Assembly (NCBI GenBank): GCA_934771475.1
Contig: CAKVMD010000001.1
Location: 137,597 to 201,596 of the forward strand
DNA from: an uncultured Clostridia bacterium
GTDB taxonomy: Bacteria > Bacillota > Clostridia > Christensenellales > UBA1242
Reading direction: 5' to 3'
Length of the DNA stretch: 64,000 nucleotides
In this document: positions 9,825 through 18,220 of the stretch, piece after piece
Layout: every line of letters starts with the position of its first letter
How positions within the stretch are numbered: position 1 is the first letter of the stretch
Notes under the pieces: model-generated
The model's database searches: none
Told to the model about the DNA's origin: nothing
What the model saw: the letters and a program-made list of their open reading frames with translations, nothing else
Program-made: the position numbers and the translations under genes

Positions 9825-9857
9825 AAAAAGACTTCTCCATATCGAAGAAGTCTTTTT
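9825..9857. terminator. Terminator of the 9873-10370 gene
   Basis: Perfect 12-bp stem AAAAAGACTTCT / AGAAGTCTTTTT with a 9-base loop, 15 bases after the stop codon read on the minus strand; symmetrical A/T flanks. Confidence 0.85.
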
Positions 9858-9872
9858 AAAATTTAAAAAATT

Positions 9873-10370
9873 TTATTTTCTTGTGGTAAGATAGTCAAGT
9901 GTTACAACAGTGCAAGTTCCAATAGCAAGAATCATATTAATGATGTTAGCCCAGCCATTTTTGTATTCAATCGAAAGAACACTTATATCTTTAAGATATA
10001 CAGCAAGACATATAACGCCGATTATCCCAGCAAGCGCCAAAATCCAAGATGTGAGCATATTAATTGCTCTTAACACCCTAACATTTTTTATAACGCCAAG
10101 TGCTCCTAGCATATTTACAACAGCAAGTAAGAAAACAATCGCAGCAGTTATAAACACAATCAAAATCATTATTCCGGCGACAGTTGCAGAAGCCTTATTG
10201 CTTACATCAAACATCTCCTGAATTGTCTCAAATCCATTTTTTGAACCTGTAAGGCTACCGGCTTTGCCTGTATAGTGAGCACATGCATAAAATATCATAG
10301 TAAGTGCTGAAAGTAGCAAAGCAACCCCATTTAAAATGACTGATTTTGTGTTAGACTTTTTCTTTTTCAT
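9873..10370 (-). CDS. Four-helix membrane protein of unknown function (paralogue of 9150-9638)
   Basis: 165 residues, basic N-terminus MKKKKSNTK followed by four hydrophobic helices, with a roughly 40-residue extracytoplasmic stretch after the first helix. Similarity to the adjacent gene is visible in the helix 2-3 loop and overall helix spacing. GGAGGAG precedes the ATG. It ends at a strong terminator and so is a single-gene unit. No recognised domain; a function cannot be assigned. Confidence 0.7.
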   Translation of the reverse strand: MKKKKSNTKSVILNGVALLLSALTMIFYACAHYTGKAGSLTGSKNGFETIQEMFDVSNKASATVAGIMILIVFITAAIVFLLAVVNMLGALGVIKNVRVLRAINMLTSWILALAGIIGVICLAVYLKDISVLSIEYKNGWANIINMILAIGTCTVVTLDYLTTRK

Positions 10371-10644
10371 TTCTCCTCCTTTATTTTGATTTTACCATGA
10401 ACAAACCGCCTTGTCAAACAAAATTCAGCAAAGTTTTTGGACATTTTTAAAGCCAAAGTCTATTTTGATAACATAATTGAAATATTTATAAACATTTTTA
10501 CTCAAAATATAGTAAAAAGCAAAAAAAAGTTAAAAATTTATTAAAAATATGCAAAAAAATAGTTGCATTTTCTCAAACTTTTTGGTATATTAATAAAGCA
10601 AACCTTAACTTATTGCATATAAAGTAATAGATAAGGCGATTTAC
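10371..10644. other. AT-rich intergenic region between divergent units
   Basis: Very AT-rich stretch holding the ribosome-binding site of the minus-strand membrane-protein gene at its left end and the tRNA promoter at 10563-10591 at its right end. Nothing else recognisable. Confidence 0.7.
10563..10591 (+). promoter_or_regulatory. Promoter of the tRNA-Gly/tRNA-Cys unit
   Basis: TTGCAT at 10563-10568, 17-bp spacer, TATATT at 10586-10591 preceded by TGG (extended -10). Start expected near 10598, about 47 bases before the first tRNA. Confidence 0.6.
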
Positions 10645-10719
10645 GCGGGAGTGGCTCAGTGGTAGAGCGTTGCCTTGCCAAGGCAAATGTCGCGGGTCCG
10701 AATCCCGTCTTCCGCTCCA
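10645..10719 (+). tRNA. tRNA-Gly (GCC)
   Basis: Acceptor arm GCGGGAG pairs with CTTCCGC, anticodon loop TTGCCAA gives GCC, T-loop GGTCCGAATCC, and CCA is encoded at the 3' end. Confidence 0.97.
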
Positions 10720-10723
10720 TATT

Positions 10724-10798
10724 GGTACCATCGCCAAGTGGTAAGGCAAAGGTCTGCAAAACCTTTATTCCCCAGTTCAAATCTGGGTGGTACCTCCA
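10724..10798 (+). tRNA. tRNA-Cys (GCA)
   Basis: Perfect acceptor arm GGTACCA / TGGTACC, anticodon loop CTGCAAA gives GCA, T-loop AGTTCAAATCT, encoded CCA. Four bases after tRNA-Gly, so co-transcribed. Confidence 0.97.
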
Positions 10799-10810
10799 TG
10801 AGTAAAGATA

Positions 10811-10839
10811 TGCAACCATGAGGGTTGCATTCTTTGTTT
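10811..10839 (+). terminator. Terminator after tRNA-Cys
   Basis: Stem TGCAACC / GGTTGCA with loop ATGAG followed by TTCTTTGTTTTT. Confidence 0.8.
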
Positions 10840-11050
10840 TTAGAGGTATATTACAGGCAAAATGCTGACAAAAAATATCCGTCAGACACCATGCCTTGAC
10901 AATCCCCCGCTCACCAGTTACGCGAATTAATTGTTTCGCGAAGCGAAAACTTAGAAGAATGTGTTTTTTGATTGCAAGCGCTAGGATAATATTAATTTAA
11001 ATTGTGATGCTCCTTTAACTTAACTATTGAAAATTGAATAAAAAACATAT

Positions 11051-11136
11051 GCCGATGTGGCGGAATGGCAGACGCGACGGACTCAAAATCCGTTGAGGGC
11101 AACTTCATGTGGGTTCGACTCCCACCATCGGCACCA
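11051..11136 (+). tRNA. tRNA-Leu (CAA)
   Basis: Acceptor arm GCCGATG / CATCGGC, anticodon loop CTCAAAA gives CAA, a long variable arm (TGAGGGCAACTTCA) typical of class II tRNAs, T-loop GGTTCGACTCC and encoded CCA. Confidence 0.97.
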
Positions 11137-11145
11137 CACAGGACT

Positions 11146-11182
11146 AATCCGAACCACCACAAAAGTAAGTTCGGATTTTTTA
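11146..11182 (+). terminator. Terminator after tRNA-Leu
   Basis: Stem AATCCGAAC / GTTCGGATT followed by a T-run, ten bases past the tRNA 3' end and ahead of the cysteine hydrolase gene. Confidence 0.8.
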
Positions 11183-11224
11183 CAAACGAAAACTTTGGAT
11201 TAAATTTTAAAATTGGAGATCGCA

Positions 11225-11707
11225 ATGAAAAATATAATTATTGTGGATATGCAAGAAGGTTTTATAAATGACAATAACAAACATTTAGTTGATAAAATAA
11301 ATACATATTTAGCATCTAATAAATTTAATAATATATTTTTCACACGATGTATTAATAACAATGAAAGTCCTTATATTAAAATTTTAAATTGGAATGGTAT
11401 GACAAAAATTGACGAACAAAAATTCATTGTCAACATTCCAAGAAAAGCAAAAATTTTAACAAAAAATTGTTATGGTATTTCTCAAAATGATATTGATTTG
11501 TTTAGAAGTCTAAATATAAATGAAATTGAAATTTGTGGAACGGATATTGATGCTTGCATTTTGGCAATCGGATTTAATTTGTTTGATAATAACATTAAGC
11601 CAGTTTTTATTAAAGATTTATGTGGGACATCATCGAAAAACGAAAATATGATAAAATATGCTTTTGCAATAATAGAAAGACAATTTGGAAAAGACAGTAT
11701 TAAATAA
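11225..11707 (+). CDS. Isochorismatase-like cysteine hydrolase
   Basis: 160 residues from the ATG at 11225 (GGAG seven bases upstream; an in-frame TTG at 11213 lacks a site). The isochorismatase-like fold is indicated by IIIVDMQEGF at the N-terminus (catalytic Asp), a Lys in ILTKNCYG near residue 83, and EICGTDIDACILAIG with the nucleophilic Cys near 113, followed by PVFIKDLCGTSS. Members hydrolyse isochorismate, nicotinamide, N-carbamoyl compounds or similar amides; the substrate is not decidable here. The family often runs about 180 residues, so this is a compact member. Its codons are noticeably more AT-rich than those of neighbouring housekeeping genes, which may mean recent acquisition beside the tRNA cluster. 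Confidence 0.82.
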   Translation: MKNIIIVDMQEGFINDNNKHLVDKINTYLASNKFNNIFFTRCINNNESPYIKILNWNGMTKIDEQKFIVNIPRKAKILTKNCYGISQNDIDLFRSLNINEIEICGTDIDACILAIGFNLFDNNIKPVFIKDLCGTSSKNENMIKYAFAIIERQFGKDSIK

Positions 11708-11754
11708 TAAATTGATTCGGACAAATTACTTGTTGGTGCACCAAAATAAGCCAT

Positions 11755-11780
11755 AAAAGCCTTTTAAAAAGGCTTTTTAT
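11755..11780 (+). terminator. Terminator after the cysteine hydrolase gene
   Basis: Stem AAAAGCC / GGCTTTT with an AT loop and a trailing T-run, about 50 bases after the stop. Confidence 0.75.
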
Positions 11781-11788
11781 TATAAAAG

Positions 11789-11817
11789 AAAACCACCTAT
11801 TTTACTGGTGGTTTTTT
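11789..11817. terminator. Bidirectional terminator between convergent genes
   Basis: Nine-base stem AAAACCACC / GGTGGTTTT with T-runs on both strands. It lies only six bases beyond the stop of the minus-strand SbcC/YhaN-like gene. Confidence 0.8.
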
Positions 11818-11822
11818 GATTA

Positions 11823-13526
11823 TTATATTTTGCATCTTGAATTGCAACAGATGTAAAAAATTTGATAATCTTTCGACAGATTTTGAACCAACTTTTTTGC
11901 GATTTCAAGTTTTTCATCATCAAGATTTACAAATGTATCATCCAAAATCACAAATGGCTTTTCCTTTTTATAAACCTTTGTTATAAGGTTTATCCTTTGG
12001 CAAAATGAAAGTATATCTTGAAGTCCCTGAGAAGAATATTCAAGTTCTTTTTGTCCATAAACAGTGTTTTCTTTAACCCCTAGACTGCTATCGACAACAT
12101 AGTCCTTTCCGCCAAGAGTAAATTCGTTTAAAAGGGCTTTAAATTCTTCGTTTAAGGGAACTATAAAGCGTTTTGAAACATTTTCTTCGGCATGGAGTAA
12201 GGTTTCTTTTGCAATACTTAAAAGTTCAATCTTTTTTAAAGTCTGAGAATTTTCCTCTTCCATTTTAGCAATATTGTAATTTAACTCTTCCTCTTCATTT
12301 TCAAGGCGAGAAAGGTCTTTTTCGATGTTTGTTATATTCGCTTTTTTAGTCGCTTGGTCAACTGTTAAAGCATTGATTTGAGCGTTTATTTCACTGTTAT
12401 CTTCAATTTCCTTGTCAGTGGTTTCATAACTCTCGATTTGGCTTTTTAATGCTTCTATTTCCTTGTTAATAAAATTTATCTCACCCGCATAATCCCGCGA
12501 TAAGCTCGTTTTTTTAGGACGCTTTTTGACATAGTGTATGGTTATTATTGTTCCTAAAAGCGCAACAACCGAAGCTCCCACAAGTCCAACAATAAGATTT
12601 ATTAAACAAAGTGCTCCAAATCCCGCCAAAGCAAGTAATGACAAAATCACCGACAAAACGATTGGCTTCTTGCCAGTTGGCAAAGTGCGCATTTGTTCTT
12701 CTTCGGCATTTTTATCTAGGAGCGTTTTACTTAGGAGTTCAGTTTTTGATTGAAGTTTGTTTTCAAGCACCCTTTTTGAATTAATTTGCTCTTGAAGAAG
12801 CTCATTTTTTGTATTAATCAGACTTAAAACACGATCTTTTTCTTTTATTTCAAGCCCCTGCTCTTCGGTTTCTTTTAACAGTTTTTGATAGTTGTTTTTT
12901 TGCACATTTTGATAAGCGATATTTTGTCCAAGTGCAATTTTTTTGCTCTCAATTTCATCTTTTTTATAAAGTTCTTTTTTGGTTTGAGAAATCTTGGCAT
13001 CTATAATCTTTACTGCCTTTTCAAGATTTGCTTGGTCGTCTTGAAACTTGTTTGCTCCTGTAAGCCCTGCTCTTATTTCGCCATTTTCACTTGGCAAAAA
13101 ATTAAGTTGAGGAAAGAATGCGGTGATTTCGAATGTGTCTCTCCCCACTCCAAATACCACCTCACCAATCTCACTCGTTGGATTTGGTGCGACTTTCATT
13201 GTTGTTAGATTAAGCAATTCTTGACTGTCTCCCTCTGGGGTTTTGCCGAAATACCTGGTCAATCTATATGGTTGATTTTGGTATAAAAACTCTACATAGC
13301 CACCATAGTTTCCGCCTTGCCAAGGCAAATATCGGCTACGCTCATAATTAAATGCGTTTCCTCTCGCCTTAGCGCTCATTCCAAAAAACATTGCCTTTAA
13401 AAATGCGCCAAATGTGCTTTTGCCCCAACCATTTGGATGACATAGTTCATTTAAATTATCATTCAAATCAAAATCTAACTGATGAAGAGCGCCGAAAGAA
13501 TCAATATGTATTTTAGTTATTATCAT
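11823..13526 (-). CDS. YhaN/SbcC-like ATPase with membrane-spanning hairpin
   Basis: 567-residue SMC/Rad50-like protein. The N-terminal half-ATPase has MIITKIHIDSFGAL and Walker A HPNGWGKST (residues about 32-40); the C-terminal half has the signature-like SSQGLQDILSF near 495 and Walker B PFVILDDTFVNLD near 525. Between them lie coiled coils (about 170-270 and 345-440) interrupted by two adjacent hydrophobic helices (about 285-335, IVLSVILSLLALAGFGAL onward). A central membrane hairpin is characteristic of the B. subtilis YhaN type rather than cytosolic SbcC. The gene overlaps its nuclease partner by 4 bp. Likely role: ATP-driven handling of broken DNA ends at the membrane with the phosphoesterase; that role is inferred from the family. 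Confidence 0.85.
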   Translation of the reverse strand: MIITKIHIDSFGALHQLDFDLNDNLNELCHPNGWGKSTFGAFLKAMFFGMSAKARGNAFNYERSRYLPWQGGNYGGYVEFLYQNQPYRLTRYFGKTPEGDSQELLNLTTMKVAPNPTSEIGEVVFGVGRDTFEITAFFPQLNFLPSENGEIRAGLTGANKFQDDQANLEKAVKIIDAKISQTKKELYKKDEIESKKIALGQNIAYQNVQKNNYQKLLKETEEQGLEIKEKDRVLSLINTKNELLQEQINSKRVLENKLQSKTELLSKTLLDKNAEEEQMRTLPTGKKPIVLSVILSLLALAGFGALCLINLIVGLVGASVVALLGTIITIHYVKKRPKKTSLSRDYAGEINFINKEIEALKSQIESYETTDKEIEDNSEINAQINALTVDQATKKANITNIEKDLSRLENEEEELNYNIAKMEEENSQTLKKIELLSIAKETLLHAEENVSKRFIVPLNEEFKALLNEFTLGGKDYVVDSSLGVKENTVYGQKELEYSSQGLQDILSFCQRINLITKVYKKEKPFVILDDTFVNLDDEKLEIAKKLVQNLSKDYQIFYICCNSRCKI

Positions 13527-14560
13527 ATCGACAAATCCTCCCCTTTAAGTGCCTCTATGCCAATCAAGCAAACAGCAGTTTTGTCTTCATCTGAAAGTTC
13601 ACTCTCCTCTACTAGTTTAATAAATTCGGCTTTGAAAGACAAACTTTCCTTTTTAAGTTTTTCTATGTCAATTTTTAACCTTGTTTTATCAACAATTTCA
13701 AAATAGAACTGTTCAAAAAAAGCATTTTTTATCATTGTCAAGTTTTTATCTTCGTCCTCTTCAAAATATCCTGAAAGCACTACTCTAACAAGGTCATATT
13801 TTCGTACATTATCGCGAGCAAACGCCTCTCTAATCTTTTCAATTATTTCGCGTGAGTCCCTTGCGTCTGCTTTGTCTACATTGCATATTTTGTAATATCT
13901 ACCTTTTAGTGGACAAAATTCAAATTTAGTTTTATCATCTATTGATACTTTAACATATCCTTTTTCATCGCATTCATCAAATCCATTTGAAAACAAACTT
14001 CCACTATAAACGAAACTTTTCCCGTAAAAGTTAAATGCTTTATACGAGTGAATATGTCCCATTGCGACATAATCGAATGGCAAATCAACATAGTCCTTTA
14101 TGTCGATAAAGTCGTTATCATTTGCGTTTTCAATGTTGCCATGTAGCATAAGGATGTTTTTTCGAGATTTATCTAAGTTTGCACGGATGATTTTGCTATC
14201 TATTGCAGACCAAATATCAACATTTCCAACCGAAATGCAAGGTCTTGTTTGGTCAAGAATAACAAAGTTGGCAGGTGCTTGTCCCTCCCATTTTTCGTCA
14301 TGATTACCTTTAACATAAATTACTGGGGATGCAAAATTTTGAACCATATCAAAAAAGTTTTTAACTAATTTTTGCTGTGGTGCTTTTGAATGAAAAAGGT
14401 CTCCCGCTATTAAAATAAATGAAATATTGTTTTGCCTTGCTTGCGAAAATAGGTCTTTAAGCGCTTCTAGTCTTTCACTTTTCAAAAGTTCTTGCTTTTC
14501 TGCATTTAGCACCTTGTTTTTGGCGCCAATATGTACATCGGCTATATGTAAAAAATTCAA
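13523..14560 (-). CDS. YhaO/SbcD-like DNA-repair phosphoesterase
   Basis: 345-residue calcineurin-like phosphoesterase. Metal-binding motifs appear in order: DVHIGAKN (8-15), AGDLFHSK (about 53-60), GNHDEKW (about 100-106), LHGNIEN (about 140) and GHIHSYK (about 168-174). This is the Mre11/SbcD nuclease pattern, followed by a capping domain to about residue 310. Translation begins at TTG (14560), with GAGGTGG at normal distance upstream; no ATG gives the conserved N-terminus FLHIADVHIG. It is first in a two-gene operon with the YhaN-like ATPase (4-bp overlap), so both should act as one nuclease complex on DNA ends. Confidence 0.9.
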   Translation of the reverse strand: MNFLHIADVHIGAKNKVLNAEKQELLKSERLEALKDLFSQARQNNISFILIAGDLFHSKAPQQKLVKNFFDMVQNFASPVIYVKGNHDEKWEGQAPANFVILDQTRPCISVGNVDIWSAIDSKIIRANLDKSRKNILMLHGNIENANDNDFIDIKDYVDLPFDYVAMGHIHSYKAFNFYGKSFVYSGSLFSNGFDECDEKGYVKVSIDDKTKFEFCPLKGRYYKICNVDKADARDSREIIEKIREAFARDNVRKYDLVRVVLSGYFEEDEDKNLTMIKNAFFEQFYFEIVDKTRLKIDIEKLKKESLSFKAEFIKLVEESELSDEDKTAVCLIGIEALKGEDLSI

Positions 14561-14623
14561 ATTCCACCTCTTAAAAAAATTATATCAAAATTGTCATGAC
14601 TTGCAAAGCAATTTTAGCAAAAA

Positions 14624-14661
14624 AAACGCGCTCTTTGGCACTGCTTCCCATTAGCGCGTTT
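14624..14661 (-). terminator. Terminator of the DUF4097-type gene
   Basis: Stem AAACGCGCT / AGCGCGTTT with a roughly 20-base partly paired loop; on the minus strand it is followed by TTTTTT. About 40 bases past the stop at 14699. Confidence 0.75.
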
Positions 14662-14698
14662 CTTGCGATACCTTTTTGCATTAATTTCTTAACGAAAT

Positions 14699-16129
14699 TT
14701 ATGCTGCAATAGTAAAAAGAGATACATTTATTCTTCCATTTGAAGTGAAAATAATTTCTTTTGTACCACCATTTACAACAAGAGGGTTGGAATATTCTTC
14801 AAAAGGCTCAACCTTTACATCTTTTGTGCGAAGAGCACCATTTAAGTCATAAACATTCATTTTATAAGACAATGATGGCAACAAGTGAAGATTAATTTGA
14901 CCTTTGGTCGAAGCAAGTTTAATTTCATTTGCAATCACATTGCTAGCGTAAAAGACTTCAATTTTCCCCGTTGTTGATTGAGCGAAAATGTCTTTGCCTT
15001 TTGTGTAAACATAAATATTGCCACTAGTCGTCTTTACCCACGACTCTTTTGCGATTTCTTGTATATTGATGCTTGCACCTTCGCCTTCAAGGTATGCTTG
15101 CCCGCCTATCTTTTTGAACTCAACGTAACTGTTTCCTAAAAAAGGCAAACTGACATCGTCAGTTACCACATCCACCACAAATCTTGCATTTGATGCTGGA
15201 ATTGCAGGATTGTTTGAAATAAGAGAGCCGATAATGTTAGTAACTCTAAGTTCACCACTTTTCACAGTAAGATTGAGATTCCCTGTAAACGAATCAGCAA
15301 TAAGTTTTCCGTCATTTAAGGTAATTTCACTCTTCCCAAAAGAATAAAGGCTACTTGCTGTGATTGTTCCGTTTTGAGTGCGCACAGAAAGGTCGTTTGA
15401 AACCGTCAAATCATCAAAAATCTTTACGCTCCCCGATTGCGTCCGAGCAGTGAAATTATCAAGGTCGGCAGAATCTATACAAGGATAAACATATACTTGT
15501 CCTGAACCAGTTTGAACAGTAACATTGCTTGGGTTAATGTTTGGCAAAGAGTGAGTTTTTGAGGCATTTTCTTCATTAACAGCCCTTTGATTTCCGATAA
15601 ATATAGTACCTGACTGTGTTGTTAAAATAAATTCTTTTCCAGAAATATCATGAGAACCATTTTCTGTGTCATAATATGGCACATAAAAGGCTATTTCTAT
15701 ATCCTTTTGGAAGAAAAGTGAGCCTTGTGGTTCTTTTATCGAAATATCTAAAATTTTCTTACCATTTTCTTCAACAGCAGAAATAGAATAAGAAAAGTCT
15801 GTGTTTTGTGCCGATTTTGCAAAGCCTTTTGCGTAAGACTTAACCACAACAGCGACATCTTCCACGCGAGGATTTTTTTCAATTCGTATATTTGCATAAT
15901 TTGAAGTTATGCGGACGATATCTTTTTCGCTAAAATTAATATCCGTGCTAGATTTAGTAAGTTGATACTCAAATGGAGATGTTATGCTGTATGTAAAATA
16001 TTTATAACCCATAATCACTTTAAAAGGTTGAAAAATCATGACAACACATATAATCAAAAATGCCGCCACCACAGATAAAAGTAGAATTAAAAGATAAGTC
16101 CCAAAGCCTTTTTTTACATTACCTGCCAT
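14699..16129 (-). CDS. Membrane-anchored DUF4097-like (putative adhesin) beta-repeat protein
   Basis: 476 residues from the ATG at 16129 (GGAGGC upstream). After a short basic N-terminus comes one membrane helix (about residues 12-35, LLILLLSVVAAFLIICVV); the remaining 440 residues are predicted outside the cell. They contain regularly spaced short strands with recurring phrases such as VQTGSGQVYVYP, ARTQSGSVKIFDD, VRTQNGTITASS, VKSGELRVTN and VKTTSGNIYVYT. This T-x-SG-x-I pattern is the hallmark of DUF4097-type beta-solenoids. The family is linked to surface or envelope-stress roles but no activity is established. Single-gene unit with its own terminator. Confidence 0.78.
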   Translation of the reverse strand: MAGNVKKGFGTYLLILLLSVVAAFLIICVVMIFQPFKVIMGYKYFTYSITSPFEYQLTKSSTDINFSEKDIVRITSNYANIRIEKNPRVEDVAVVVKSYAKGFAKSAQNTDFSYSISAVEENGKKILDISIKEPQGSLFFQKDIEIAFYVPYYDTENGSHDISGKEFILTTQSGTIFIGNQRAVNEENASKTHSLPNINPSNVTVQTGSGQVYVYPCIDSADLDNFTARTQSGSVKIFDDLTVSNDLSVRTQNGTITASSLYSFGKSEITLNDGKLIADSFTGNLNLTVKSGELRVTNIIGSLISNNPAIPASNARFVVDVVTDDVSLPFLGNSYVEFKKIGGQAYLEGEGASINIQEIAKESWVKTTSGNIYVYTKGKDIFAQSTTGKIEVFYASNVIANEIKLASTKGQINLHLLPSLSYKMNVYDLNGALRTKDVKVEPFEEYSNPLVVNGGTKEIIFTSNGRINVSLFTIAA

Positions 16130-16313
16130 ATTGCCTCCATATATAATTATTTTAGCACGATTTATTGCTTCTTGCAAGATTTATTTTATTTTCATTTTTT
16201 TACTTAAAAAGTTATTAAGAGCACTTTTATGTTACAAAAATTTTACCGCTTTTTAACAAAGCATAATTAAGCGAAAATACAGCCCTGTTTTTTAAGCGAA
16301 ATTAATAATAAAT

Positions 16314-18128
16314 TTATTCCAAAATACCCTTTATTCTTCTTACACCGGCAGAAACAGCCTCTTGCTTTGCAATTTTAAACTTTTTAAGCTCGCGAGTGTT
16401 TTTAACATGTGGACCCCCACAAATTTGGAAGTCTAAATCACCAATTTTATAGATTGAAACAATTTCATCATCGCTTGCTTTGTGTACACCATAAGCGCCT
16501 TGTTTTAAAGCCTCAGCAAAAGGAAGTTCGACCTTTTCAACATCAATTTCACGCTTGATTGCTTCATTTACAAAATTTTCAAGCTGTGCAATTTCTTCAT
16601 CAGTGAGTTTTCTATCAAAATTAAAGTCGAGGCGCAACCTTTCTGGGGTGATATTGCTACCCTTCTGCTCCACGCCATTGCCGAACATTTTTCTTAGCCC
16701 TGCAAGTGTCAAGTGGCAAGCAGTATGCAAGCGCGTTGTCATTTCTCCCGTGTCAGCAAGTCCACCTTTAAATACACCTGCTGAAATTTTAGATTTTTCT
16801 TGATGCTCTTCAAACGCTTTTTTAAAGCCTTCTTCGTCTACTTTATACCCTCTCTCCTCAGCAAGTTCTTTGGTAATTTCAAATGGAAAGCCAAAGGTGT
16901 CAAAAAGTCTAAATACTGCTTTGCCAGAAATTATATTTTCTACTTCTTCGCCCTTTAAAGCAGCAAATTGTTTATGTTTTTCTATGCCATTAATAGTTTT
17001 TTCAAATTCTTTTCTACCGTCTTCGAGAGCCTTATTAAATTTTGCCATTTCCTTTTGAAGTTCACTTACAATAAAGTCTTCTTTCTTTACAAGTAAAGGA
17101 TATGCCTCGTTATACACGTGCTCTATATAAATCTTTGCGATTTCTACAAGTTTATTAAGTCCTAACCCTATTTCGTTCGCATATCTAACTGCGCGTCTAA
17201 TGAGGCGTCTTAAAATGTAGCCAGCGCCAATGTTTGAAGGTAAAATTCCGTTTTCATCACCCATAAGCATAACAGCAGTTCGAGTATGATCGGCAATAAT
17301 TCTCATTGCCCTTGTAACGCGTTTATCTGAGCCATATTTTATTGAAAGAGCATTTTCCATGCAATTTATAACGCTCGCAAAAACATCTGTCATAAAGACA
17401 TCAGTAAGTCCGTTAACATACATTAAAAGTCTCTCAAAGCCAAAGCCAGTATCAACATTTTTGTTTTTAAGAGGTTCAACCTTTCCATCTGCAAGTTTTT
17501 TATATTGCATATAAACATCATTGCCGATTTCAACCCAACGCCCGCATTCGCAAGTAACATCACAGTGGTCTGAGCATGGTTTATCATAACGAGGATAAAA
17601 CCATTCATTGTCTGGCCCACAAGGCGTGTTTACAGTCCCCGGCAAATCCCACCAGTTATCTTTAAGGTAATAAATGTTTTCTTTTTTAACTCCCGCATTT
17701 ACGAGGCAGTTTACAGCCTCATCATCTCTTGCAACATCGTCATTCCCAGCAAAAACGGTTGTGCAAAGTTTGTCTTTATCAAATCCTAGTTCTTTGGTTA
17801 AAAATTCAAAACTCCAAGCGGTCTTTTCTTTTTTGAAATAATCGCCTAAACTCCAATTCCCCAGCATTTCAAAAAATGTGCAGTGGCTTTCATCTCCAAC
17901 TTCCTCAATGTCAACAGTTCGTACGCACCCTTGAACATTACAAAGTCTAGTCCCCTTTGGATGTTTTTGCCCGAGCAGGTATGGCATAAGTGGTTGCATA
18001 CCAGCAACATTAAACATAACGCCAGTTGTACCATCACCAATAAGCGAAACTGCGCCAATATCGACATGTCCTCTCTCTTTATAAAAGTCTAGCCACTTTT
18101 TTCTCAATTCTTTGCTAGTAATTTTCAT
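16314..18128 (-). CDS. alaS: Alanyl-tRNA synthetase, short form lacking the C-terminal domain
   Basis: 604 residues against roughly 870 for the usual bacterial enzyme. The class II catalytic domain is complete: FFEMLGNWSLGDYFKKE near residues 80-96, the NTPCGPDNEW region and NVDTGFGFERLL. The editing domain is present with its metal site, HTACH near residue 485 and CGGPHV near 570. The protein stops right after AGVRRIKGILE, the end of the editing domain, so the C-Ala/oligomerisation domain is absent. The stop is followed by AT-rich non-coding DNA, so no frameshift is evident. CVRTVDIEEVGD replaces the usual C-R-x-GGKHNDL motif, a version I associate with short AlaRS forms in candidate-phyla bacteria (from memory). 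GGAGG precedes the ATG. Confidence 0.93.
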   Translation of the reverse strand: MKITSKELRKKWLDFYKERGHVDIGAVSLIGDGTTGVMFNVAGMQPLMPYLLGQKHPKGTRLCNVQGCVRTVDIEEVGDESHCTFFEMLGNWSLGDYFKKEKTAWSFEFLTKELGFDKDKLCTTVFAGNDDVARDDEAVNCLVNAGVKKENIYYLKDNWWDLPGTVNTPCGPDNEWFYPRYDKPCSDHCDVTCECGRWVEIGNDVYMQYKKLADGKVEPLKNKNVDTGFGFERLLMYVNGLTDVFMTDVFASVINCMENALSIKYGSDKRVTRAMRIIADHTRTAVMLMGDENGILPSNIGAGYILRRLIRRAVRYANEIGLGLNKLVEIAKIYIEHVYNEAYPLLVKKEDFIVSELQKEMAKFNKALEDGRKEFEKTINGIEKHKQFAALKGEEVENIISGKAVFRLFDTFGFPFEITKELAEERGYKVDEEGFKKAFEEHQEKSKISAGVFKGGLADTGEMTTRLHTACHLTLAGLRKMFGNGVEQKGSNITPERLRLDFNFDRKLTDEEIAQLENFVNEAIKREIDVEKVELPFAEALKQGAYGVHKASDDEIVSIYKIGDLDFQICGGPHVKNTRELKKFKIAKQEAVSAGVRRIKGILE

Positions 18129-18220
18129 ATTTCCTCCGTAAAAATATTATAAGTTTCTTTATTAAATCTTAACGAACCAAGTTTAGCACTTTTTTTGCTA
18201 AAAATCAAACTTTATAGCGC

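Noticed and set aside
10610..10819. Minus-strand frame across tRNA-Gly and tRNA-Cys
   Set aside because: Lies wholly on well-formed tRNA genes; a known artefact of reading tRNAs as protein.
10992..11225. Minus-strand frame across tRNA-Leu
   Set aside because: Same artefact; no ribosome-binding site and it overlaps the tRNA completely.
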